NCBI GenBank assembly: GCA_003427395.1
Contig: BFEA01000299.1
Span: 1,043,107 to 1,064,784, forward strand
Direction: 5' to 3'
Length of the DNA stretch: 21,678 nt
Origin: Chara braunii
Lineage: Eukaryota > Streptophyta > Charophyceae > Charales > Characeae
Part shown: in pieces, positions 1 through 7,581 of the stretch
How the letters are laid out: every line of letters starts with the position of its first letter
Numbering within the stretch: position 1 is the first letter of the stretch
The notes under the pieces: generated by a model
Databases searched by the model: none
The model's input: the letters and a program-made list of their open reading frames with translations, nothing else
Told to the model about the DNA's origin: nothing
Translations under genes and position numbers: made by a program

Positions 1-360
1 CTCCAACCCTTCTTCCTCCTCCTTCACCCACACCCGTCCACCATAGCCGACCACCCCCAACCCTTCTTCCTCCTCCATCACCCGCACCCGTCCGCCATAG
101 CCAACCATCCCCGATCCTTCTTCCTCCTCCATCACCCACACCCGTCTACCATAGCCGACCACCTCCAACCCGTCTTCCTCCTCCGTCACCCACACCCGTC
201 CACCGTAGCCAACCACCCGCAACCCTTCTTCCTCCTTCATCACCCACACCCGTCCACCATAGCCGACCACCCTCAACCCTTCCTCTACCTCCATTACCCA
301 CACCCATCCACCATAGCCNACCACCCCAACCCTTCTTCCACCTTCATCACCTACACCCAT
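1..360 (-). CDS. open frame encoding an 18-residue repeat, partial at left edge
   Basis: Read on the minus strand, the minisatellite is open from ATG at 360-358 (a second ATG at 294-292) to the window edge. The upstream in-frame stop is TGA at 396-394. Each 54-bp unit gives 18 residues of the type VVGYGGRVWV followed by (M/K/T)EEEEGL(R/E/G). Glycine, tyrosine and tryptophan positions are kept and the acidic run varies slightly. The first copy at the 5' end reads in a shifted frame because of a 1-bp difference. I recognise no family. A repeat with no stop in one frame is open by default, so this may be accidental. The C-terminus lies outside the window. Confidence 0.25.
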   Translation of the reverse strand, partial: MGVGDEGGRRVGVXGYGGWVWVMEVEEGLRVVGYGGRVWVMKEEEGLRVVGYGGRVWVTEEEDGLEVVGYGRRVWVMEEEEGSGMVGYGGRVRVMEEEEGLGVVGYGGRVWVKEEEEGLE

Positions 361-420
361 CCGCCATAAGCCGACCACCCCCCAATCCTTCTTTCACCCC
401 CACCACCTACGCCCGTCCGC
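1..420. repeat. 54-bp minisatellite, about 7.8 copies
   Basis: A CCATAG/CCGTAG landmark recurs at 41, 95, 149, 203, 257 and 311, an exact 54-bp step. A seventh copy follows at 364 (53-bp step plus one extra A), and a degraded eighth copy ends near 420. The window opens inside the array, so its true length is unknown. Units differ by a few substitutions each. One N lies at 319. The first six units keep a length divisible by three. Confidence 0.93.
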
Positions 421-1072
421 TCGAGAATCATAGGAGGCGCAAAGGAGCACGCGGAGTCCGGGTAGGGTCGGTCAAGGTGGGCCAAGGGTCAGGGGCGATT
501 AGGATGTGGAGCCTCTCGTGCCCGCTCTCTCGCTTCCCTTCGTCTTCCCTTCCTCTCCTTCTCCTCTTTCTCTCTCTCTCTCGCTCTCTCTCTCTCTCTT
601 TCTCTCTCTCCCCCCTCCCCTCGCCTCCTCTCTCCCCTCGCTCTCTTTCCCCACGGTCCTTGACCTTTAACTCTCACCTCGTCCCTTCCCTTCCATGGCA
701 CGTAACTAACCTCTACCTTCACCTGTTACATTGCCAGGGGACGAACGGTAACGAACTTGATCCTCACTTGGTGGAAAGCGAGGGCAAGGGGAGGGCAGTT
801 GGTCCCTTGTGCCACTAAGAAGGAAAAGCGCCGGATTGTTGTGGGCGTTGGAGAAAGCGGAAAGGAGTGTTGTCTTTGTAACAAGGTCAGTTTAACTCAA
901 CCATCCTCCCCAACTGCATGACTAAGATAAAGGCACGGCTTGCTTGAGGGAAGGGAAAAACAACCAAAGGATCATCGAAGGGCAAAGGAAGCTTTTAGGA
1001 TGGCGGGAAGGGGCGGTGTGTTGACCCCAATGGGGATTGTATTTGGTCCATGCTTTGTGTGGTGTTGTGCAG
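421..1072. other. gene-free stretch with CT-rich microsatellite
   Basis: Between 530 and 655 the plus strand is almost pure C and T, with CT/TC dinucleotide runs and C runs. Open frames through it on either strand are low-complexity Ser/Leu/Pro or Arg/Glu strings and are not supported as genes. At 1066-1078 TGTGCAG runs straight into GTGAGT, which reads as a consensus 5' splice donor (CAG|GTGAGT). Nothing else is supported in this stretch. Confidence 0.6.
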
Positions 1073-1078
1073 GTGAGT
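1073..1078 (+). promoter_or_regulatory. candidate 5' splice donor
   Basis: CAG|GTGAGT is a strong match to the eukaryotic donor consensus. It sits upstream of every ORF in the window, in a gene-free leader, and could serve as a shared donor for transcripts that splice to the TGTGCAG acceptors near 4374, 6313 and 7568. This is inferred from motif and position only. Confidence 0.35.
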
Positions 1079-3513
1079 AGCTCGGGATGGGTGTCGAGCG
1101 GGACTGGATCCGCCAGAAAACTGGATAAGGGAGGGACGTAGACCTCACATAAACTATGAATGCGGGATGGGTTTGACGGTTGGATGCTTGGATGAATGGT
1201 AGATGCCGAATGCGGCTTGCATGGTGATTGAATGCAATGGCGCTCTTGAATGCACTGTACGCCCGGAAGGACTAAGGGCGGTCTTGGATAGGTGAATGCA
1301 ACACTAGTGACTCAAGCAAAAAAAAAATATATAGCGGCTAGGGGTCCGGGTGAAACCNCCCCACCCCGAGGATGCCGNAGGGGCGGTCTTGAGTCGCTAG
1401 GTTTAGTGAAGAAGTGTGTGGTCCAATGGATGACGCTTGGCCTACACACGAAACGAAGATAAACTCTCAATGAACTCCCTAGACTGCCTGCGTATTCGAA
1501 GGAGCAATTGCTTGGTCAGATGAAAAGAGAATCAAGCAAACGCCACGAGTGCCTAAAGAGCTACCATCGAGACCGGAGCTACATCCCCTAATGTAAAGCC
1601 CTCTCGCAAAAGGCCCATCCCCATCCATCTCAAAGCACTAGGTGGGGATGCCCCTGGGACGAACGACCCGCGCCCTAAGCGTGAGCGTGGGCGGGTCGAA
1701 CCAAATGGGACCCGCAGTGGGGTTGACTTAGGCTCGAAAGTCCTTCAGGGTACGGCCCCTACAAAAATGATGGAGGTGCCGGGTATTGGGTTAAATTGAC
1801 CCTGACGATCTCGAGGTGGGCGCCCGACGCATGACCATGTACATAACTAAAGACAAGGAATGAGGACTTGTGTATGCTCTATCCTTTGAGTGAATCAGAT
1901 TTGAGGGCGGCTGGGCGCATGGCAAGGCCAGGCCTGGAGGAATAACATGCGTGTTTGCACACACACTCATCCATCTCCCCTGGAGATGGCTCTAGTCCTC
2001 CTTCGTTCGGGCTGATGTTCGTCAGACCGGGGAAGCCTTGGGCAAGCCGCAGGTCGACCTTTCCTCTTCGTGTGAAAGAAGGGCTCCGATTACCTGGCAG
2101 GCGATTGGGATTCCGGGCTAGTCCGGGTTCCGATGAAAATCCCGCGGCGGAGTGATCCGACCGACACGAGTGTTCTCTTTCCTTTTCTCCGGAGCCCAGC
2201 GGGCTCCATGCACCACACTTAATGCTTGAAGGAACCTCATATGAACACAAAGGGTAATCGAGAAGGAACAATCCTGCCCTATGAACGGACACACAAGCGA
2301 AGATAAGGGAAGGAAGGGAGTTGCTAGACTCCGAGGAAAATTAGCTCACCTTTGAAGATGCTCAGGAGAAGGAATCAGGCACTGTGTATGGATGTTAGGG
2401 GTGAGTGGCACGCACTGTCCCGAGAGAAAAATTGTGAGCTATGGGTAGGAAGCGCTGGGTGCACCAGGGGAAAGGCACGTGTGTTATGTGTGTCCCACTT
2501 GGGACTTGTGATTGCATGATTGGGGTTTCGAGCGTCCTGCCATTTGGAAGGAAAGGGGGGGTCTGCACCGGCCACTGCGGGTTGCCAAACATCGTTCTCT
2601 TTGCAGAGTGTCGTTTGTTCGTATGAGGGGGTCAGGCCACCGAGCTGTCTAACGGGAGTTTGTCACGTCGAGTGCTTATTAGCATTCTCGTCCGCGCGGT
2701 GACGGGCTTCGGCTCGATTGATCTGCCGGGCGGGGTGTGAAACGTTCCTTAGGCGGGGCCTAGCCTGTGGACTGGCGGAGGGAGCACCACTGCATGGGGA
2801 CAAAGACGGAGCCTGGGAGGCAATTAATAGCTTCTCGTAGCCTGTTTTGGGAAAGGCTATTCCTTATCGGACCGATGGAAGTGAGTGCCTGGACGGCTGG
2901 CTCCAATGGCCCTACCGAGATGTGCGGGGTGATTCCCGAGATTAACGGTGGGTACACGAGCGGCAAGTCGGGATGGGGTATTCTGGGCAAGAAGGTGAGG
3001 GCGACCCCCCACTGGAGTCTGGGTACCGCGCTCGCGACGGTTGAGCTGTGCTTGAGGCTTGGGGTAAAACTCTGCCGATAGTAACATTAGAGAGACCATT
3101 TCTGGAAAAAAGGTCGGTGAGGAGATGACCGGCCAGGGTGCGATGATTGCTTGAGTTTTTCTTTTTCCTGTGTCTTCCTCTGTAAAGTCTGCTTGATGGA
3201 TGTTGGGATGGGAGCCGAGCCTCTAGTCTATTCCTACCCCCTGTCTGAGTCTGCACGAGTGAGAGAACATGAGGATAAGGCTGGATAGGAGTCGGAAGGA
3301 AAAGGAACCCCGAGAAAGCAATGCGAACACTGGTGATCGATTGGGGGTATGGTAGGGCAATGGCACCTGGGAAATGGATAAGAAAAGTTAGGGAGACCCG
3401 GATGAGGGGTCTAGAAACAACTCTCATCTAGAAAAAGGAAAAGCAAACCATCTGATCACGAGGGGCCGTGTGGTGCTCTCATGTGGAAAACAGGGCAAGC
3501 GCCGGGAAACAAG
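1079..3513. other. gene-free stretch
   Basis: I see no supported gene here. Short open frames on both strands overlap each other and show no domain, no repeat with the neighbouring paralogues and no retroelement motif. A near-perfect 12-bp inverted repeat lies at 1305-1316 and 1388-1399. AAATATATAG near 1326 is TATA-like. Isolated N calls occur at 1358 and 1378. A pyrimidine-rich TTCTCTTTGCAG near 2600 looks like a 3' splice site. The stretch may be the untranslated leader of the element or unrelated flank. Confidence 0.5.
1305..1399. repeat. inverted repeat, 12-bp arms (11/12 match)
   Basis: TAGTGACTCAAG at 1305-1316 pairs with CTTGAGTCGCTA at 1388-1399 with one mismatch. The 71-base spacer has an A-run, a TATA-like stretch and GC-rich blocks with two N calls. 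Function unknown. Confidence 0.5.
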
Positions 3514-4328
3514 ATGGCGCGATGGTTGTCGCCTCCTGTCTACTCTAGTGGTCCGGAAATGCCTATAGAGGTAAGGGATGGGGTATCTGTTGTTCTCCCG
3601 GAAGAAGGGACGGGGACCGACCTAGAACCGCGGCCTATGAAACCGTGATGCTGGACGAGAAGGACGCGCTCCTCTGGATAGAGACAATCTGGACTAAGGT
3701 CAGCCTGATGAGACTTTCACCTAGCTTGATGGACCTAGAATTATGGGGAACAGTGGAAGCTCGAGGATGGGTCTACCTATCACAGGAATTGGAAAATGCA
3801 ATGGTAGTGGGACTAGTATTGGGCACGGCACCAGATCAACTGTTTAGGCAAGCCGAACGGGAAGTGGTATGGGCAGCATGTCAGCGGGAAGAAATGGAGA
3901 TGGAAAGGATGGAGGTGCGAGTGGAACTCGAGGACCGGAAAAATATGAGACGTCCTCTTAGGACAATAAGGTGCGTGCTACCCCCGTTTCTGGTGGATGC
4001 AGTCTTTGGGACCAGGGATAGACTGGAACATATATGCCAATCGATGACACACCGGAGGCTGTACCAATGTGCTAGACAAGACTTCTTTAGATTGTCGGTG
4101 GAAGCAGGGTCGTTTGAAGGAAACTGGGCGGAAGAATTAGCTGAGGTGTTAAACCTCCTCGGCGTGGACGAAGTCTTTGTTCCTAGTCCAGCGTATTGGC
4201 AGATAGTTTACCGAAACGTGGCGGCAGGGGAAACCTTCTTGGAAGGGGTGAAAGAGATGTTCTTAGACGAGGAGGAGGATTTCAGTGATGAGGAGGATGG
4301 GGACGAGATAGAGGACTGGGACTTCTGA
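3514..4328 (+). pseudogene. pre-gag paralogue A, frame-disrupted
   Basis: First of four tandem paralogues; no known family recognised. ATG at 3514 (context ACAAGATGGCG, like C and D) opens MARWLSPPVYSSGPEMPIEV in one frame, which ends at TGA near 3646. From about 3633 the homologous reading continues in the -1 frame to TGA at 4326. One missing base, in the GC-rich run around 3625-3640, would explain this: 815 nt is one short of 272 codons. Shared family features are present: the hydrophobic WIETIW strand, GWVYLS, LVLGTAPDQLF, CVLPPFLVDAVFG, then GSFEGNWAEE and a GETFLEGVKEMF end. It lacks the GGW(R/K)EFK block seen in B and D. Unlike the others it ends in a strongly acidic tail of about 19 residues. 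GTAAGG at 3571 could also be a splice donor, so an intron is a weaker alternative to a frameshift. Confidence 0.6.
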
Positions 4329-4384
4329 GGGGGGGGACTTACCTGGTGAAAAACGGGTTGTCGACTATGTGCAGGTAGGGAGCG

Positions 4385-5292
4385 ATGGCCCGGGAACTCG
4401 AGCTATGGGACTGCACATGGGAACCAAGACAAGTCGGAAGGGGAGTATAGATGTCAGTACCACCAAGCAATGAATGGAAGGGGACCACATGTGATTGGCG
4501 GGGGNATGAGATTGTGCCGGAGCTATCGTACCTATGGATAGAGCGTGTCTGGAACCCGTTGAGGGAAGAGGAAGGATGGGAAGAGATTGCTGAAGGAAGG
4601 GTGGAATCAGTCGGGATGATTGTTCTCTCTGAGCAAGGTTGGCACCTGTTGTGCATTGGCGGGGGTATGAGATTGTGCCGGAGCTATCGTACCTATGGGT
4701 AAAGCGTGTCTGGAACCCGTTGAGGGAAGAGGAAGGATGGGAAGAGATTGCGGAAGGAAGGGTGGAATCAGTCGGGACGATTGTTCTCTCTGAGCAAGGT
4801 TGGCACCTGTTCTGCACAACGCTCGCGGCAGGACAGAACCCGATGTGGATTTTAGGGGACGCTGAGGCAAGGGCTCGGCAGGCGGGGGAAAGGTTTGCTA
4901 ACAAAGGTTGGGATACGGTCAGCAGTAGAGTCGTGATGGGAGGATGGAAGGAATTTAAACCGCCTGGCGCCCGAATCAAGACCTGGGTGCCCGAGTTCGT
5001 GGCGGACTGGTTTGGGGGTTTTTATCACGTAACAGAGGTAGCCGACACAATGGAGCGAATACACGTGAACTGCGCATGGCTGGCAGAGGAATTCTATAGG
5101 ACATCTGTGAAATACGGGCCCTTCCATCGCGATAGAGCCCGGGAGGCCCTTATCATTTTGGATATCGAAAGGAATGACCGGCAGGAGGTGGCCCCAGAAA
5201 CTAGGGAGGCTATAATCCGCCGTGAGGTAGCAGCAACACCTTGCTATGTGGATGATGTGTTCAAACTGTTCGAAGTACTGTGGTTCGACTAA
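4385..5292 (+). pseudogene. pre-gag paralogue B, broken by a 161-bp tandem duplication
   Basis: Second paralogue. ATG at 4385 (MARELELWD) lies 10 bases after a TGTGCAG acceptor-like site and is in frame with the first repeat copy. An in-frame TAG sits at 4448-4450, where C and D have Glu. Residues corresponding to EIVPELSYLW through GWHLFC are then encoded twice, because 4494-4654 is duplicated at 4655-4815. Since 161 is not a multiple of three, the second copy and all downstream sequence are in another frame. Without the duplication the locus is 747 nt, exactly 249 codons, close to its siblings. Downstream it has LAAGQNP, GGWKEFK, WVPEFVADWFGG, KYGPF and YVDDVFKLFE. N at 4505. Ends at TAA 5290. 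An alternative short start at 4451 lies after the TAG. Confidence 0.7.
4494..4815. repeat. 161-bp direct tandem duplication inside paralogue B
   Basis: Copies 4494-4654 and 4655-4815 both start at ATTGGCGGGGG. They differ at only about six positions by eye (for example ATGGATAGAG versus ATGGGTAAAG, and GGGATGATT versus GGGACGATT), plus one N. They abut with no spacer. The near identity points to a fairly recent event relative to the divergence of the four paralogues. Confidence 0.95.
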
Positions 5293-5414
5293 GCGCAGGA
5301 AAGTCGTGGGGCCAGGCAAATATCGGGAAGATTGCTAAGATAAGGGAATGGGATGCCTGGCCATTGTAGGGTTCAGTGCGGATTGCGAGCCAGGAGATCA
5401 AAGGCGAGTGCGTA

Positions 5415-6187
5415 ATGGCGCGAAGGAGGACGTTCCTCGAGGAACGCCCCTTGGGCATTGAACCGCCTAGGGAAGTACCGGGCGGGATAGAGGTCAGCTT
5501 GCTAGCGGCGAATGGAGGCTGGCACCAGGTGGCGGATTGGGTCGGAGTCGAACTTGCGGAAAACATGGTTTACTTAGTAACGAAAGTTGAGTGGCGTGCA
5601 GACGAGAGTGGGGAATGGAACCCGGACCCGAGGGGGCATGTGCGTGCAGAAGCGCGGTTGTATATGTCAGAGGATGGGTGGCGGGAGTTTGGAGTTATGT
5701 TGGCGTCAGGGGAGGATCCATTGAGCATGTTCGAAGGGGCGTGGCAGTTGGTGTGGCAGGCGGGAATCGAATTCGCGGACCCAGGGATGGATGATGTAAC
5801 AGCAAACCTTAGGGTAGCCATGGTCGGGAGCTTTGAATTGCCAGTGAGAATGTCCGGATGAGACTGCCGCCCTTCCTGCTGGAAAGGCTAGGCGGAGTGG
5901 AACTTATCAGACGCGCGGTAGCTGACCTTGCCACTCTGACATATGAGGACACAATGATACACCGGGAATACTACCGGGCCTTCCTAGAAATGGGGCCGTT
6001 TAGCGGGGAGCAGAAGTATGAGGTGTTGCAGACTCTGCGCGCCGTTTTTACCACCAGGCCAAGGGCCCCGGTCGTAGGGGATGAAGTTCTATGGGGCGTT
6101 GTCCGACGGGAAATAAGTCAGGGGATGACGTACGTGGATTATTTATACCGATTGTATGAGCCGACGGGAGTAGAAACAGGCTGGTAA
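5415..6187 (+). pseudogene. pre-gag paralogue C, split by a 1-bp frame change
   Basis: Third paralogue. ATG at 5415 opens MARRRTFLEERPLG, matching the MA(R/M)RR starts of its siblings; an upstream GTG-like in-frame extension is not needed. The first frame ends at TGA 5859-5861 and the second resumes at ATG 5858, giving an ATGA overlap. The homologous protein runs straight through this junction (about residue 148): VRMSG is followed by RLPPFLLERLGG, which aligns with RVPRFMVDLVFG in D. One deleted base is the simplest explanation, since 773 nt is one short of 258 codons. Stop-restart translation at ATGA is a less likely alternative. Family blocks: GIEVSL, LYMSEDGWREFGVMLASGEDPLSMF, EMGPF, and RREISQGMTYVDYLYRLYE near the end. 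Ends TAA 6185. Confidence 0.7.
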
Positions 6188-6256
6188 AAGAGCCGAGAAA
6201 AAGAAAGAGATAGAAGGGGAAAGAGGCATTGAGATAAGGACCAAGGAATTGCTCAG

Positions 6257-6313
6257 GTAAGGGTCGGGGAATGGATGGAATAAGCAAACTCGCTTGCTGT
6301 TTAAACTGTGCAG
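6257..6313 (+). other. candidate 57-nt intron between C and D
   Basis: CAG|GTAAGG at 6254-6262 (donor) and CTGTGCAG|G at 6306-6314 (acceptor) bracket 57 nt, with TTTAAAC as a weak branch-site candidate. Splicing would join the 3' side of C to the leader of D, 17 nt before the D start. It would not fuse the two reading frames. Motif evidence only. Confidence 0.35.
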
Positions 6314-6330
6314 GGGACCGCTAATCGACA

Positions 6331-7116
6331 ATGGCGATGAGACGCGCCCGGATGTCGCGACGGCTCACGTACCCGCGGCCACCCACGGAATGTGGGGGCG
6401 GATGGGAGGTATCGCTCGCGACAAGCTACAGGGTCCGAGGGATTGATACCGAATGGAGAGCCGTGACCCTGGGAAGGGACCAGGTGTTCATGATGGTGGA
6501 ATGTTTGTGGGATGGTATGAGGATTAATAGGGGGCCAGGGGACGATCTGTACATTGACCTCAGGGCGACGGGAACCGTATACCTGCCAGAGCTTGGGTGG
6601 CATATGTTAGGAACGGAGTTGGCACTAGGACATGGGTTGTTACCAATCTTTCAAAGGGCTACTAGGGTACTGAACCGAGTAGGCCAGGAAGTGCGAGGGA
6701 GGAGGAATATGGGGTTGAGGACCCGGGTTGAAGTAGGAGGTTGGCGAGAGTTTAAGGCCCCAATGACAGGGCTGAGGTGTCGAGTCCCCCGCTTCATGGT
6801 GGACCTGGTATTTGGCAGCCTTGAGAGGGCTAGGGACCTAGTGGATTCGACCCTGGTCTGGATTCACCACTTTCGACCACAGACAACGGGGATGTTTTAC
6901 GATGTGTTGGTCAGGTATGGACCGTTCTGGGGTAATCAGGCCTGGGAATTACTTGACCTAATTGAAATTTTGATATTCGGGTTGCCTCGCTTGGCGTTTG
7001 AGGAGTATGAACCAATAATCGTTAGGGAAATAGAGATGGGAGAAAACTATCTTGCTGGGGTGGCCGACCTGTTCGAAGAACCGGATGAGCAAGGCAGGCC
7101 TGAGGGACCGGCATGA
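6331..7116 (+). CDS. pre-gag paralogue D, intact 261-residue protein of unknown family
   Basis: The only unbroken member of the four-gene array. The start ATG (CGACAATGGCG, a good eukaryotic context) lies 17 nt after TGTGCAG. It has a basic, Arg-rich N-terminus (residues 1-17), then GGWEVSL (about 23-29), the VECLW strand (56-60), GTVYLPELGW-HMLGTELALG (81-100), GGWREFK (136-142), CRVPRFMVDLVFG (150-162), RYGPF (195-199) and VREIEMGENYLAGVADLFE (231-249). No signal peptide, membrane segment, zinc site or enzyme motif is visible. The spaced GW, GPF and final amphipathic helix suggest a small globular protein with two or three subdomains. I recognise no family. Its position just before gag suggests an element-encoded accessory protein; a captured, duplicated host gene is the alternative. 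Confidence 0.75.
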   Translation: MAMRRARMSRRLTYPRPPTECGGGWEVSLATSYRVRGIDTEWRAVTLGRDQVFMMVECLWDGMRINRGPGDDLYIDLRATGTVYLPELGWHMLGTELALGHGLLPIFQRATRVLNRVGQEVRGRRNMGLRTRVEVGGWREFKAPMTGLRCRVPRFMVDLVFGSLERARDLVDSTLVWIHHFRPQTTGMFYDVLVRYGPFWGNQAWELLDLIEILIFGLPRLAFEEYEPIIVREIEMGENYLAGVADLFEEPDEQGRPEGPA

Positions 7117-7581
7117 GAAAATGCGTCAGAAAGAAATAGGGAAATAAGGGACGGGTACTGAGATAAGAAGGCAGCTATCACCAAAAAAAAGGGGGGGCCA
7201 GTGGTTGGAGCTCCGCTCGAACCGATAGCGCGGCAAGGAGGAACTAGGAAGACCACCCGCACCAGAAAACTCTAGGGCATTTGGAGGTCGAAAAGCCAAA
7301 AGGGCCATCCTCGATAAGGAGGCCACTGGGCTCAAACACCGCCCTAAGAGCCAAAGCGCGGCAGTGATAAAATGCCAAGCAGCGGCGGCAAGTTCCCCGG
7401 CGGGAGAAAAACCTGAAGGATGCCCTGGGAAAGAAAAGTCAGGAGAGTCGGACCGATTAATATAAGACGCAAAAAAAAACATGGGAATAAGCGGGTTTTA
7501 GGGTCGAGATTAGGGCAGTTATGAACAACCGGCCACTTTTCCACAAAAAATTTTTTTTCCATGTGCAGGCTAGGTAAAGAA
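7117..7581. other. gene-free leader before gag
   Basis: The stretch has A- and G-homopolymers (near 7183-7197), several A-rich blocks and no supported ORF. It ends in a polypyrimidine run followed by CATGTGCAG at 7561-7568, which reads as a 3' splice acceptor 13 nt before the preferred gag start. Confidence 0.55.
7562..7568 (+). promoter_or_regulatory. candidate 3' splice acceptor before gag
   Basis: A run of eight T at 7551-7558 is followed by CC and ATGTGCAG|G. The same seven bases, TGTGCAG, precede paralogue B (4368-4374) and D (6307-6313). This favours ATG 7582 over ATG 7561 as the gag start, since 7561 would be spliced away. Confidence 0.4.

Noticed and set aside
769-786. TGGTGGAAAGCG after CCTCACT as a primer binding site
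   Set aside because: Its complement does not match a tRNA 3' end that I can identify, and no 5' LTR end is confirmed there.
477-818. Ser/Leu-rich plus-strand ORF and Arg/Glu-rich minus-strand ORF over the CT tract
   Set aside because: Both are by-products of a CT microsatellite; no complexity outside it.
2767-3427. Overlapping ORFs of 104 aa (plus) and 161 aa (minus)
   Set aside because: No shared blocks with the paralogues, no domain, mutual overlap, and Ser/Pro/Arg composition typical of shadow frames.
4339-4979. Minus-strand ORFs of 105 and 204 aa with internal repeats
   Set aside because: They mirror the duplicated segment of paralogue B; the plus strand carries the homology.
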